A stretch of DNA of 64,000 bases from Parelaphostrongylus tenuis (GCA_019055375.1 JAHQIW010002037.1:62001-126000); one strand, 5' to 3'. Numbered from the stretch's first letter, positions 9,291 to 20,510 are shown. A program made the numbers and translations. The notes: generated by a model from the letters alone, not told the origin.

Positions 9291-9655
9291 GAAGTAAAAG
9301 GAGCCTTCCCTTAACGATAAATGACGGTTAACTTACGACAGGTCTTACTAAAAACAAGAATGAACAATCATAAAAAACCATTTGCTCGTGACGTGACGCT
9401 GGCCAGAGCTCGATGAGTCCCAACAAGAGGCTTCTCGACTGTTGATGCCCACTTGGAACCGTCATTCTACGGGACTATCTGCAATAGAGATTTTTGAAAA
9501 AATCGTCATAACTTATTAAATAAGGAGATGATAACGTAAAGAATTAGCTACTTGCCACGGTAATGATACTAAGTCGTCCCATCATCAAACTTATTAACCA
9601 AAAGTAGCTGAAATTGTTTGGTTTTATACCCAGTGTTACAAAGTGATGTGCAAAA
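9291..9655. other. No feature recognised
   Basis: Nothing recognised apart from possible remains of a mariner end near 9570. Confidence 0.35.
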
Positions 9656-9660
9656 CTTTA

Positions 9661-9733
9661 GCGCCAGGCGGGACTAGAACCCGCACCTCACTCTTTCCGG
9701 GAATGCGTGCTCTATCCATTACACTACTGACGC
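9661..9733 (-). mobile_element. SINE-C head (tRNA-like)
   Basis: On the minus strand this reads as a tRNA-like unit starting GCGTCAGTAGTGTAATGG, with an anticodon-arm region around ccggaaagagtg and the B box GGGTTCTAGTCCC, closing with tggcgc. It is flanked by gatgtgcaaaac as in other SINE-C copies. It lies next to and has probably disrupted the left end of the mariner palindrome at 9.8-10.7 kb. Confidence 0.65.
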
Positions 9734-9872
9734 CCATTTTGCACATCGCTCTTTTTACGCTACAGCGCATCTAGTATCGTTCATGTTATCGTTTATTTCT
9801 GGTTTTAGTATCGTCTCAATTGACATTTTCTTCAGAATCATTTTTGTATACAACTTGCATTACCTGCTTTAA

Positions 9873-10046
9873 CCTTTTGAGGATCTCCGTTGATAGGTAA
9901 GCAGCGTCGCGCCGTCGTCTGCGCATGCATGTCTAGGTTGTCTGCGCCTGCTTCCCCGGCGAGACGCGACGCTGCCGTTACAGTAGGTGGATGAAATTTG
10001 ACGTCGCGCGGCACGGTGCGAAACGTACCATTTGGTCCTTCGAGGG
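9873..10046 (-). mobile_element. TTAA-type MITE, copy 1
   Basis: 174 bp bounded by TTAA on both sides (9869-9872 and 10047-10050). The ends are imperfect inverted repeats (CCTTTTGAGGA and CCCTCGAAGGA). The interior is GC-rich and contains gcgtcgcg-type and gcatgcgcagacg blocks. TTAA target sites and CCC/CCT ends are typical of piggyBac-like non-autonomous elements. The family assignment is inferred from the ends only. Confidence 0.7.
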
Positions 10047-10050
10047 TTAA

Positions 10051-10187
10051 AATGGAGCTGTCGTGGGAGAGGGTTCGCTTGCTGCTCATGCACGAATGGC
10101 GCGTAGGGGAAAATGCTAGTGAAGCGGCGCGCAAGATTAATGGAACTTGGGGCGATAATACGGACGCAGAAAGGAAGGCTAGAAAGT
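10051..10187 (+). pseudogene. Mariner transposase N-terminus (plus arm)
   Basis: The frame begins MELSWERVRLLLMHEWRVG and continues through SEAARKINGTWG, the first helix-turn-helix of mariner transposases, ending at a stop at 10187-10189. Everything after the DNA-binding start is missing. On its own it would be at most a DNA-binding fragment. It is mirrored by the minus arm at about 10230-10324. Confidence 0.65.
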
Positions 10188-10229
10188 AGCGCGCGAAATC
10201 CAAAGCTGGAGAACAGTGTGGGGGAATAG

Positions 10230-10324
10230 TTGCGCTCGCAACGTCCACAGGAAGCTGCTCCATTAATCTTGCACGCCTCTTCACCAGCATTTTCCCCTAC
10301 GCGCCATTCGTGCATAAACAGCAA
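10230..10324 (-). pseudogene. Mariner transposase N-terminus (minus arm)
   Basis: Inverted counterpart of the plus arm. It reads MLFMHEWRVGENAGEEACKI then NGAASCGRCERNY. The Glu-Ala-Cys change and other differences show the two arms have drifted apart, so the inverted duplication is not recent or has not been fully corrected by gene conversion. Confidence 0.6.
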
Positions 10325-10356
10325 GCGAATTTCTTCCTAAGCCAGCTCCATACTAA

Positions 10357-10554
10357 CCCTTTAAGGACCAAACGGTACGTTTCGCACCGTACCGCGCGAC
10401 GTCAAATCCCACTCAGCTACTGTAACGGCGGCGTCGCGTCCCGCCGGGAAGCAGGCGCAGACAACTTGACATGCATGCGCAGACGGCGGCGTTGCTTTTT
10501 CCAGGAAAGCGGCGACGCCACGCTGCCTGCTAAACAGCGGTGGTCCTCAAAAGG
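10357..10554 (+). mobile_element. TTAA-type MITE, copy 2
   Basis: 198 bp flanked by CTAA (10353-10356, probably a mutated TTAA) and TTAA (10555-10558). The ends are CCCTTTAAGGACC and GGTCCTCAAAAGG. It is inverted relative to copy 1 and similar in sequence (cactcagctactgtaacgg, gcaggcgcagacaac, catgcgcagacg). A duplicated stretch (agcaagcgaatt, ttcc, agctccat) flanks it on both sides, at about 10320-10350 and 10562-10595. Confidence 0.75.
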
Positions 10555-10934
10555 TTAAAGTAGCAAGCGAATTAGTTCCATAGAAAGCTCCATCTCAAGA
10601 GGAGAGTACAGACAAGTTGTATACCAAAATGTTCGCAAGATAAATGGGCATTCGAACGACACTAAAATCATACAAATTTTGCGTCTCTTCTGGCTGGTAA
10701 ATTTAGTGTTTTACTGCTCAAGAGCCGAAATCTTATGGAACGACCTAATAAGACGAAACACTCTAGCGCTGCCAGAACTATACAAATTCTTTTGACGAGA
10801 AGAAGAAAAGTAAAGAAAAATGAAAGGAAGGGAAAAAAGATTTGAAAGGTAGACAAATTGAACCTCGAGCGCTGCTGTAAGCTCACGTTTTTTGATGAAT
10901 GCGGAAAAAATGGACAGAGAACAAAGATAAAAGA

Positions 10935-11230
10935 TAAAGGATAAAGCTCTCGGCGTTGATCAATCCCCGAGGGATGCGCCATGCATTCGACTTCAATTTT
11001 TAAATTCGTCTGAGGTGATTGAATGCATATCTGGCCCTTACAATGACTCGCGGTGGCCTCCCGCTGAACCGAGTCAGTGCTGCTTATCCTCCCAGACAAG
11101 TCTGAGACCTGTCTGGTACCAATTTACCGACCCCGGAGGGATGAATGGCTTGGTGAGCCATGAGCGCGAGATCGAACCGTTGACTTTGTGTGCGACGCAG
11201 AGCACCTCTAACCACTGCGCCACATGCGCT
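10935..11230 (-). mobile_element. SINE-A (tRNA-derived)
   Basis: Reverse orientation: the tail ggataaaggataaagctct at 10935, then the body (gactcgcggtggcctcccgc, ggtaccaatttaccgacccc), and the tRNA-like head ending near 11230 (cctctaaccactgcgccaca). It is close to full length and matches 2788-3095. Confidence 0.85.
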
Positions 11231-11372
11231 CGAGAACAAAGTTAAGAAAAAGATATATAAGAAAACCGTGCTAGTAAACCAAACAAATATTGTAGCCACT
11301 AGTATGCGACTAATCGAGAAAACATGAGAAACTCGGAAATTAGGAGTCAAGGAGGATTGATAAAAAGAAAAT

Positions 11373-11505
11373 AGAAAAGAAGAGAAAGGAGAAAAGAGAA
11401 AAAAAAGAAAGAGGAAGAAAAAGAGAAGAAAAAGAAAAAAAGAAAAAGAAAAAGAAAGAAGAAGAAAAAAGAGGAGAGAAAAAGAAAGGAAAGAAGAAGA
11501 AAAAG
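11373..11505 (+). repeat. 133-nt uninterrupted purine run
   Basis: Every base from 11373 to 11505 is A or G on this strand (mostly AAG, AAAG and GAAA units). Sequence up to 11525 stays purine-rich. Such tracts can form triplex (H-) DNA. Reading frames across it are only runs of Phe, Ser and Leu on the opposite strand and are not genes. Confidence 0.9.
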
Positions 11506-11529
11506 ATAAGGAGGATGAAAGGAATTCGC

Positions 11530-11900
11530 AAATCGATGTGAATTTCCCAAAATTGGGTAAATTTCTCAATAGAGCGCGGAATGTCATCGGGTCACGATGA
11601 CTCGACGAGGGAGGTTGGGCGGGGTAATGGTGGAGATATAAGAAGAACTAGCGGAAAAAAGATCAAATTATGGTAATAAGTACCCTTTGAAGTGCTTTAT
11701 TACCTCCAAATATAGCGTAATAATTCACACTCTAAGAGATCTCTGACGTTTTTTTTGGCCTTTTGAAAGGTCATAAATCGTTTTTCAGCTCAGAACAGGC
11801 CATATTCCCTGAAGGATTATCGACTTACAAAGGCTAATAAGTGTCCTCTAAACATATGGTCTACAGCGTTTCTTTCTTTGACCGCTTTGATAGCAGTGTC
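11530..11900. other. No gene recognised
   Basis: Nothing recognised beyond ordinary AT-rich sequence. Confidence 0.4.
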
Positions 11901-11904
11901 AGAG

Positions 11905-12205
11905 CGCATGTGGCGCATGTGGTTATAGGTGTCTCTGTGTTGCCCACGAGGTCAATGGTTCGTCCACACGCTCATGGCTCACCAAGCCATCCAGTCCCTC
12001 CGGGGTCGGTAAATTGGCCACCAGGCAGATCTTAGACTTGTCTGGGAGGATAAGCAACACTGACTTGATGCAGCGGGAGGACATCCGCGATCATTGTAAC
12101 TGCCAGATAATGCATTCAGTCGCCTCAATTGATGCTACGAATGGAGTCGAATGCATGGTGCATCCCTCAGGGACTGATCGACACCGGTAGCTCTATCCGC
12201 ATAAC
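11905..12205 (+). mobile_element. SINE-A (tRNA-derived)
   Basis: tRNA-like head (gtggcgcatgtggttatagg, gaggtcaatggttcg), then ctcaccaagccatccagtcc, ccggggtcggtaaattgg and the 3' section ending in gctctatccgcataacc. It is well matched to 2788-3095. Confidence 0.8.
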
Positions 12206-12620
12206 CTTTCAGCAGTGCTATGATATCATAACTGGATATCCAAGGGTGCTGAGTGACATGCGGAGCTTCGAGCCTCAGCAGGAAGTTGAACTTGAGTTCC
12301 ACCCTTACTGAAGGCGCATACTACCACTACATTACCGAGGTCACCGCTCTACTACCACTCGTTCGTCAATGTCTCTGAACATAGTATCGCGATTTACTGA
12401 TATAGACCCTTATCCTTCAATGCACATGTAATTTTCTTCTTTCAAGTACCAACGGTGGAATATTTTGCCACATGCAGATGCTCCGTCCGAAACATCAAGG
12501 TGGAGAGTGGCCGAGGAGATATTTCAAAGTCCAACTATCAGCAGACTTCAAAAGCTAGACTAGCTATCTAAACATCGAGCCGGTTAGAGATATGTCACCT
12601 TTGCGAGAATCTGGGGATAA
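12206..12620. other. No gene recognised
   Basis: Nothing recognised. Confidence 0.4.
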
Positions 12621-12647
12621 GGGGGGGGGGGGGGGGGGGGTGGGGGG
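12621..12647 (+). repeat. Poly-G run
   Basis: 20 consecutive G, one T, then 6 G. It could form a G-quadruplex. Homopolymers of this length are also a classic sequencing or assembly weak point. Confidence 0.9.
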
Positions 12648-12719
12648 ATCTTTCTTTTTAGACAAAAAATCGAAGTATGAAAGATTCTCGGCAGCATATT
12701 TTGAGCCTTTCATGAGGTC

Positions 12720-12975
12720 AGTTACAACACTTATATAGGAAGTACACGTGTTTCAGCCTTCCAGCCTCGTCAGTCTTACAGTGTCCCTCGCCAGGGCCAA
12801 TCCCTCTCAGGGGAGAGCCCCCTCACATAGAGGAATCGTTGACGAACGTGTTACACCGCGTGTGAAGTAAAAATTCACACCAACCACAGATAACATATCA
12901 CTCCATGTCCAGTGACATGTTCACCGGACATCGCAGTGATTAACAGTCGATTGCTCAAGACTGGTATTTTTGCCA
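12720..12975 (-). mobile_element. Decayed hammerhead element (family 1)
   Basis: It holds a hammerhead core (12737-12780), then the family body in diverged form (ctctcaggggagagccccct, ggaatcgttgacgaacgtgt, gtgaagtaaaaattcacac) and the conserved end cgattgctcaagactggta. Confidence 0.65.
12737..12780 (-). ncRNA. Hammerhead ribozyme, helix I decayed
   Basis: CTGACGA (12773-12767), helix II GGCT/GGCT around GGAA, GAAA (12754-12751) and helix III ACACGTGT are all kept, with A as the cleavage base. Helix I no longer pairs well (GTAAGA against CTTCCT). Probably inactive. Confidence 0.55.
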
Positions 12976-14825
12976 ATTAATACCTTAATATTTCACTGTT
13001 TTTTTTTAAATCTTGCTTGGAACTGACACAACCTGACGACATATTTCAACGTATATTTTAATATGTTGATATAAATATGCTGTCAGGGCGTGTTAATTCT
13101 AAAATAAGTCTTAAAAACAGTAGAATATAAAAGTAGCTGGAAGATTTGAGCTCCTTCTTGAGCAAGACTTCGTCAACACGATGTCATGCCATGGGTACTG
13201 TCATGGCTTGTGAGCATCCGTAGATGTCCCGAAGACCTGACTTTCATTGAATCTCGGTTACAGTAACTAATATTTCCCCAGATAATTGACCTAGTGCGAG
13301 GTTAGTATGAAAAAAAGGAAAACCCTTATCCACTAATACTTCAGCGCATTGACCATTTTTAGGGCGACTAGATTGCCTAAAGAGAAGTCCTTGTGGCAAT
13401 GTGAGTGTTCTCTACGGGCTCGATTATGGCAAAGGCCGACTTGAAGTTCATATACCAGCTACATATTAGATCAGTCACGTAGAAAAAACACATCTATGAA
13501 TTACTCGACGAGTCAAAAAATTTTCCTGTTTAAAATTCTGGAGCATTGCGAGCAGCGTTTCCCTCCACAAGTAATTATCCAAGTGACATTCGTCCGTAGA
13601 CATCCAAAATACAGGTGGAATTCAACATCATGCTTTAGGACGATTATGCTCCCGATTTTAGTTGCAAAGTATAGTAGAACAGGAAGATTTTCTTCTGGCC
13701 TATGGCGATAACAGCCGAAAAGGACGTGTTGGAGGAGGCAGTAAGATTGTTTCAGTCGAAAGACTTCCTAGTAATGAAAGATCCATGACTCAGAGATTTT
13801 CAAAAACTTGTCGCCATCAGCGTTCGACTGTATATTTTTAGTGTTGGAATATCCATGACATTAGCAAGCTCGACTACGGATTTACGCATGTCCTGCTCGT
13901 TTAACAACTGTCACCATTTACGTAGAACCTTGCTAAAGTAGCTTTTCACATTAATTGCAACTTTATTTCTTAGCTATAAACGAAAAGATAGCACACTCAG
14001 CTTAGTATGAATCATTATTGCCTCATAGAAATCGGAAGAGTCAACGGTACTTGTCACCATTGGTGACCACTACTAAGAACTCAACGAGCTTCTGTACGAG
14101 TGTCTGGAAGCTCATAGATATTACAGAAAGCTTCACATATCTCCATTTTAGAAGGACCTCGTTATTGTAGACGAAATTCAAAAATCAACTGAGCTGCAGT
14201 ATAAGCATTGCCTTATAATCGACTTTTTTTTACAAACACTCAACATAGTCTGAGAGAATGTTTTATGTCTCTACAAGGTTGATTATGACAGTGGCCTACG
14301 TACGTTTCTGAAGTCTTGCTCGCCTCATGGGAGCCACACGCCTCACTAGTAACCCCCTACTGCTAGCAAGGTTGCAGAAAGGTGTTTCGGTCAAAAAACA
14401 CGTGCAATTATCATAAAAATTTTCTATTCAATGTCTTACCGCTGTTATCAGGCTATAGACTCATTTCAATAAACTTTTTTTTCCAACTTGTAGAGTGTTC
14501 GATGCAAATCTGGGAAGTGTGCACCAAATTCCCCTGAGCGTTAAGCGCGATTCTTACCGTTCACCAAAATAATTTTTCGTGAAAATCAATAAGCGCTCAA
14601 ATTAACTCTTTCTCTCCAAAAGAGTGGTGAAGTCGGCTGAATAAATTTGAAGCGTTGTTCAACAGGTTGATCGTCATCGAACATAGGGCAGCCATATGGT
14701 AACTGAAACTGAACGCGTTCGCTCGTGGTCAATTCTTTGAATATTTCTCCAGGAATTCGGTTACATTAACCATCGCATAAATGAATGAATACACTTGGTC
14801 TATAGAGCGCCTTTTAAAACTCTGC
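12976..14825. other. No gene recognised
   Basis: About 1.8 kb of unique-looking sequence. Short frames (for example 13496-13711) show no domain or splice structure. No repeat was recognised. Confidence 0.4.
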
Positions 14826-14829
14826 AATT

Positions 14830-14985
14830 GCATAAATCATTGTCTGTGCTCTCCAAACAAGTCTCGTACCAATTTGTTGACCCCCGAACGGATGAATGGC
14901 TTGTACAGTCCAGTGAGCGGAACTGAACCAAAAGTCACATGCATCACATGGGCTCTTCTAGCCACTGTGGCAAGTGTGCCCCTTG
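14830..14985 (-). mobile_element. SINE-A fragment
   Basis: Reverse-strand SINE-A body and head: gtaccaatttgttgaccccc, then tgaatggcttg and a degenerate tRNA head (tagccactgtggcaagtgtg). The 3' tail is missing. It abuts a SINE-B. Confidence 0.55.
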
Positions 14986-15263
14986 AAATCACTCTATCAC
15001 TTTATTTGATCTGTTATCGCAGCGTTTTTTTTTTACTGTGCGTTTCCCTGTACTTCTAGGATTCAAATCACTTTTTCGTCTCCTCCTTGAACGGTCTAGA
15101 ATACTGGTCGAGCGAGTCTCCTTGCAATCTCAAGGAAAGCATTGCTGTGGCGTTCCCTAAAGCGTTGTTTTTGACTGCCGGAGGGAAGTGAGGCGGGAAG
15201 GGTGGCGCTCAGTTAGCGCGCTTTTTGACCAACACCACAACCACTCGGCCACGACACCCCATG
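14986..15263 (-). mobile_element. SINE-B (tRNA-derived)
   Basis: On the minus strand it starts GGGGTGTCGTGGCCGAGTGG, a tRNA-like A-box region. It continues through a body with the reverse of gagtctccttgcaatctcaa and ends at a tail with the reverse of cactttatttgatctgttat. Same family at 18157, 45028, 48086(+), 59047 and 59325. Confidence 0.75.
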
Positions 15264-16905
15264 CCCCTAAAAAATCTATGATATATTGGTAACCGATTTT
15301 GAATGTAGCTCGACATTTTTTGCTCTGTGTTGGAACGATTGAGTTCAAGCCCAGATTCAATCTTTTGTGTACCTGAATATTTTATCAGAATCAGATTGAA
15401 CATCTACCGCTACTGCGAGATAATCTACTCAAATCATTGCTCCAAATGGGAAACGAACACACTGAAAAGCTTGTCGATTAAACATCAATTATGTCTGTTA
15501 GCTAGTTAAAGAAGCTATAGTAGATTGATAATACTGATGTTAGAGGGGATTTCGATTTCCACAATATTACTACTCTTTGTGTTCGTCGATCCTAATACCG
15601 ATCTACCCGAAGAAAACAAATCACTATCAGCGGCGATCAGTTAATTAGCAAACGCTCCATCCTGCGCATGACGACATCCTAGATGAAGTTCTCCATCAGA
15701 ACAGTGCTCCACCGATGAGACTCGAACAAAGCGAAGACGAAGATTCGAAACGGAGATGAAGGATTGTAGACAATCGAGTCGAATCATTGGCTTCAGGAAA
15801 GACAAAAACGTTTAAACGTTGGCCAAATATTATTGATCAAAAATGATTAGTATTTCAAAAGTTCAGATATCTTGTAGGATGCATTATTTCTTTCAGCTTC
15901 GTTCCAATGTAAACTCTCACCCATTGAAGTGATCGAAATAGTGCTGCAGTTTGACAGTCTTTCTTCACCTTGAGTGATAAATTGCTTATGCTTATAAGGC
16001 AGTTCTACTGGTAACTCCAAACCTTCATCAAAGCCTGTGAGTCGAAGAGAGAAATGCTCCGACTAGCATTCGTTCAGAACAAAAGCGCCCTCTACCAGCG
16101 ATGGGTCGACGATAACGCAGAAGGCGGAGTTTATTACAAAACTACAGAATTGGCAGCATAGAGCAGGATCTTTGGAAAGTTTATTTACGACCGCTCTCCG
16201 CTGCCTTTGACTAAAGCGAAAAGCTCTGGCAGCGAATCTAATGGAGCGACGAAAAATCTTGGTTGAAAAGTTAAGATCATTACAAGCAAAAGCACCACGA
16301 ATGATGCTGCATAACAGTGACGAAAAAAAATTTTTCGGAAATAAAGAGGATTTCGAGCAACTCAGTTGTGAGACACCAATAGATGTTTCTTCTATCTTTA
16401 CTATTGATGATGGGTAAGGTGCGATAATCAAACAGAGGTGTTAATGACCACGGACAAATTTCTCATAAAACTTCGCATTCCATAGAACGAATAACTAAAT
16501 CGTTCACTGTATTGAACAATTGAGCGAGCACTAGTTCATCTTCCATTTGATTTGTTTAGTTTTTTTTGCTTACAGATATTAGCTTGAAGGGTTCATTGGA
16601 TCTTGCGCTTCCTCTAAGCTTTCTCCCTCCTCTCTGGATCAGAAAAACGTTACCATAATTTGAATGGTGAAGAATGATGACTTTACACATTTGTTTACTT
16701 GAAGGCATTATATAATTCTATGCATTCACTATTGTCTACAGTGATTGGGAAGGGAGAAGGCCTCTCTCTCTAACGAGCCGATCAGTATCTGCTTCAATGA
16801 TCTTGAGAGTATTTAGATCCTCGATTGGAAGGAACCCTACGTTAACACGTTCTCATGCAATCACTACAGATAATCACAGTCTCTTTCGAATTGCTAACTT
16901 GAGTT
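15264..16905. other. No gene recognised; one hammerhead-like relic
   Basis: Near 15780-15815 the string cattggcttcaggaaagac followed by aaacgtttaaacgttggcc recalls the family 2 hammerhead (helix I TTGGC/GCCAA pairs) but the core is mutated. A frame open on the minus strand at 16063-16431 (122 codons) has no recognised domain and is not called. Confidence 0.4.
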
Positions 16906-16909
16906 GGCG

Positions 16910-16953
16910 CTTACAGTGGTGAGTCCTGTTAGAACAGGGATCACCACTGTAAG
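16910..16953 (+). other. Near-perfect short hairpin
   Basis: Arms CTTACAGTGGTGA-GT-CCTGTT and its inverse copy with TC in the middle pair over about 21 bp around a 2-nt loop. It is too short for a usual pre-miRNA and its origin is unknown. It may be a tiny foldback relic. Confidence 0.6.
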
Positions 16954-18150
16954 AGTGAGTGAACATATCGGTCTGCATAGGAGCACTGATAAAGGCTAAC
17001 AGCTACGACAAGACGAAACATCACTGAGCGCGGGAACGAGAAGTGGGCTTTTGTTCGTAAAAGTAGAAAATTTGATCATACATAGAAGAAGTATTCATTA
17101 AAATTTATAGAGAACGAGAATTTCAAGTCTGATAAGAAATATATGGAAAACTAGACATCATCGCTCAAACTAGCAGCTCATAGGGCAAAAAGAGGGATGG
17201 TACATCGCATCTCTTCACGAGGAAAAACGATAAGAACAGTCGAGGAATCCAGTCGCTCAGCGAGAAACTCTTCGAAGCATATTCACATATGAAACCCTTT
17301 TGAAAGGCAGGTGTTCAGATAACATAGTGGAAGTTGAAGAATGTCTTTAGAGTACTACTGACTGCTTGAGAATGAATGTAAATTAAATAGCACAAAAATG
17401 CAAAGTATTCTATTAGCGTGAAAGGGTAGCGCAAAGGATGTAATGTAATTTGTCAAGAAGCAAGATTATAAGCAAAGAACTGGTTCAATCCCACCTCTCC
17501 CATCACTCTTGGAATCAACAAAAGCTATACGGGTCGTCTTTGTTCGGCTATTTTCGAGATTACAACGACAATCGTTGTGAGCAGAATCCTACGACATTCA
17601 CAACTAAGAGAAAAGCTCAAGCATTAGTCGAAACAACAGGCAAAATATACGGTGACTACTGCGGTGGATGAATGCGAGAAAATGAAGCGAGTGCAAGAAG
17701 TGATGGTATCTGCAAAGTAAATTGTGATGACATATCATGCAAGAAAAAAAAATTCTCTCAAGACAGGTCGATAGCGATGCGTACACGCCTTTAGACGTAA
17801 TACTGAGCAATCTAATAGGAACGGCTGAGCGGTTTTTTTTTCAGCCCGAAAAGACCACCAGCGATTTAATGAGCCAAGCTCGCTATTCTAAAAATTTCAA
17901 TTGCGCCATTTTTTTTGTTTCGTGTCAAACTGACTAAGACCAATCCTAGATTCAATCATATATATGCCTGAATACAACCGTATACTTTTTAGCAGGATTA
18001 TATTGAACATCTACAGATCATGAGAACAATGTGCTAGAATGCCAGACACCTTTGACTTTCAATAAACACTTCGAAACTATGGCTTAGACACCGCCACCTA
18101 CGATAGAATACAATAAATCGTATTCATGGTAATAGGAAAGATTTTCAACA
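16954..18150. other. No gene recognised
   Basis: Short overlapping frames only. Nothing recognised. Confidence 0.4.
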
Positions 18151-18156
18151 CTTTAA

Positions 18157-18413
18157 CACTTTATTTGATCCGTCATCACAGTGTTTTGTTCAGTATGCGG
18201 ATCTCAATACTTCTAGCATTCAGTGCGTTTTTTTCGTCTTCTTCTTAAACGGCGTAGAATACTGGTTGAGCGAATCTCCTTGCAATCTCGGGGATAGCCT
18301 GGCTGTGGCGCTCCATAGGACGTTTTTGTTAACTACCGGAGAGATTTGGGGGTTGGAGCTCGACTCCGCGCGAGCTGTGAAAAGTATCACAACCCCTCGG
18401 TCACGGCGCCCCA
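18157..18413 (-). mobile_element. SINE-B (tRNA-derived), near full length
   Basis: On the minus strand: GGGGCGCCGTGACCGAGGGG head, then gagctccaacccccaaatct, gcgccacagccaggctatcc, gattgcaaggagattcgctc, and a tail with gatgacggatcaaataaag. Best minus-strand copy of the family in the window. Confidence 0.85.
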
Positions 18414-20220
18414 GTAGAAAAGATGAAGACGATAAATACCCGTAATAACGACAACCAACGAATTCCGAGGAGCGAAACGCCATGGAAAAAATCTACCTAC
18501 AAGTTTGAGAGATATGCTCGTAAGACTAGATAGGTCAATTATGTGCCCAAGTAATGGCAGTAGCCAGATAAAATAATGAATGAAAATGTGTTGTAGTGGA
18601 TCCAAACCTGTCTATGAAAGTGTTCATCGATGCTGAACAGAGTAAGCCGTTGGTCGACATGCAGAGGAGATATAACGTATAGAGTTACTATGTCACGTCT
18701 GATTACGCAGTTGATTCAAGTTGATTCATCGTCTACATTGCTTTATAAATGTACGTTTTTGAAAGTATGAAATGATGTAAGTAACAGATTGTATGGAAAG
18801 TTCTGTTGTATTTTCAAAGTGCGTAGAAAAAATGTTCATCAGTTAAGCTCAAACAAGAGGGAAATTAATAGTTGAAGTAGTCTTCTTCCATATCAGAACA
18901 ATTCACCCAGATATACGGCAGCACAAAGGTTACAATCAAACTCGTCAGCCGGACTTCTCTCTCTTGGCTTGTCGGCCAATCTTCTCGTTCTCCTTCTTCA
19001 AGAAATGTCTTGAATCAAATGTGAGCTGTACATGCATCACATATTGCGTCGCCGTACGCCTTACATATCTGTCGATGAGCCACAGAAGCCCTGACACCCA
19101 ATTCTTAATGGAAGCTAAGCATCAGACGAATTTGTTCTTTGGACACTTCCATTCTGAAGTTGTGTAGACAAATAATATCTCGTCCTATCCACAGAAAAAC
19201 GAGGTTGTTGGTGCGCTCAAATAAGTACAAATTACATGTGTAGAAAAATCGTTTTTTTTCAGGCAGTACGATAGAATTTTTTCTACACCCTATTAGTAAA
19301 TAATTGAGCACTGCTCACTGACCTCTTCATGTGAACGGTCTTCCTGCGAATCTTCCGAAGAAGATCAGATTCGAATGACAACGATGACGGATACCAAAAC
19401 GAGGACGAACGACTGTGTAGAACCGACTCTGATCAATCTGCTCTGAGGAAGACAAAACTCATCCGAACGTCTTCCGAAAAAATAAGTGAGTTTTTTAAAT
19501 CAACTTTGTGCTTCCACTTATCACCAAAGAATTTGTGATCGATTTCTAATGTCGAAGTTAGAGGAAAGTTTTAATTAATAAGAGTAGTCTCGGCATTCTC
19601 CGATAATTCTGTGAAATAAAACAGGGAATTAGTGTAGTTAGTGTTGGTTCCATAGAAAATACTGTTAATGCCATTATTCTCTCGGTTTTCCTTCGAATGT
19701 TAGAAAGAAAAAGCGGAGGAGATTTAGAAGCGGAACTCGTCGTTTAGAGTTACTGCCAAAGAGTTACGAATTCTCCCCATGCGAAGAATTAGTGATGGTT
19801 AATGGAGTTAAGCTTGATTAACTCTAATCATTTCCCGGAAATACCTCTCCTCATTCACTTGTAGTTACCGTAGTTGGCTGTTTCACTCATTAAAAAGTGA
19901 ATTGATTAGTTCCATGTAAAGTCATACACAAATTATTTTTTAATGAAATTAAGCTGTCCTCTATTGTATGCAATTTTGAAAGTCTCGTGGGATACGTAGA
20001 GCTTCATCTACATTTTTTCGCTTTACATCTGAATGTCTTCGATGATGATTCGATGAGTATCATACTGTTTTTCATATTGTTTTCCGTCTGGCTTGGTACG
20101 CATCTTACATTCTATTGATTTCTCGACTTCGTAGTCTGAAATTCTTCCTTCCTAAAGTGTTGTTAGTTCCGCTTATATGCGGATTTGTGAATATCAGTTT
20201 TTTCAGTTTTTACTCGCACT
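18414..20220. other. No gene recognised; possible hammerhead-like relic
   Basis: At about 19330-19480 sequence such as ctgctctgaggaagacaaaa and catccgaacgtcttccg resembles the decayed family 2 hammerheads at 4.4 and 15.8 kb. Otherwise nothing recognised. Confidence 0.4.
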
Positions 20221-20224
20221 CCGA

Positions 20225-20510
20225 GTTTTTGGTGCACATGTATCGCAGTGATAGGAGATGCCTCGCTATGCAGACGTGGTCTTTGGTTCGATATCGTACT
20301 CCGGGTAAATTAAGCACTCCCTTTTTACAGGGCCGGCAAATTGACCAGAAGTGCATAGGAAGGAAGTTATGCATCCGTACGTCACCGTGGTCATTGTATA
20401 ACCACATATACCTTCCAGTGCCGCTACATTGTTACAAATGAAGTCAAATCTACGGCCTATCTGTCGGAGATTGATCAATGCCAAAGCTTCAACGTTTTAT
20501 CCTAAGCATC
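20225..20510 (+). mobile_element. SINE-A (tRNA-derived), diverged
   Basis: tRNA-like head (cgcagtgataggagatgcc, ttggttcgatatcg), a body with ccgtggtcattgtataacc and a tail acgttttatcctaagc. Clearly diverged from the 2788 copy but collinear. Confidence 0.65.

Larger units (their letters stand above)
9790..10745. mobile_element. Palindromic mariner-derived element carrying two MITEs
   Basis: The right end (cttatggaacgacc, then TA, ending 10745) and internal sequence match the palindromic element at 41895-42478. Each arm encodes the start of a mariner transposase pointing inward: LLLMHEWRVGENASEAARKI on the plus strand (about 10079-10140) and LFMHEWRVGENAGEEACKI on the minus strand (about 10320-10262). 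The catalytic region is absent. Each arm has also received a TTAA-flanked MITE at the same relative position (9873-10046 and 10357-10554). The left terminus is lost or disrupted near the SINE-C at 9.7 kb. Confidence 0.75.

Noticed and set aside
11084..11587. Long minus-strand frame rich in Phe, Ser and Leu
   Set aside because: It is the complement of the purine tract plus a SINE-A and has no domain.
16063..16431. 122-codon minus-strand frame
   Set aside because: No recognisable domain, no splice context, and the opposite strand is also partly open.
18930..18960. Hammerhead-like string (actcgtcagccgg) on the minus strand
   Set aside because: Only CTGACGAG is present. There is no GAAA or helix II at a suitable distance.
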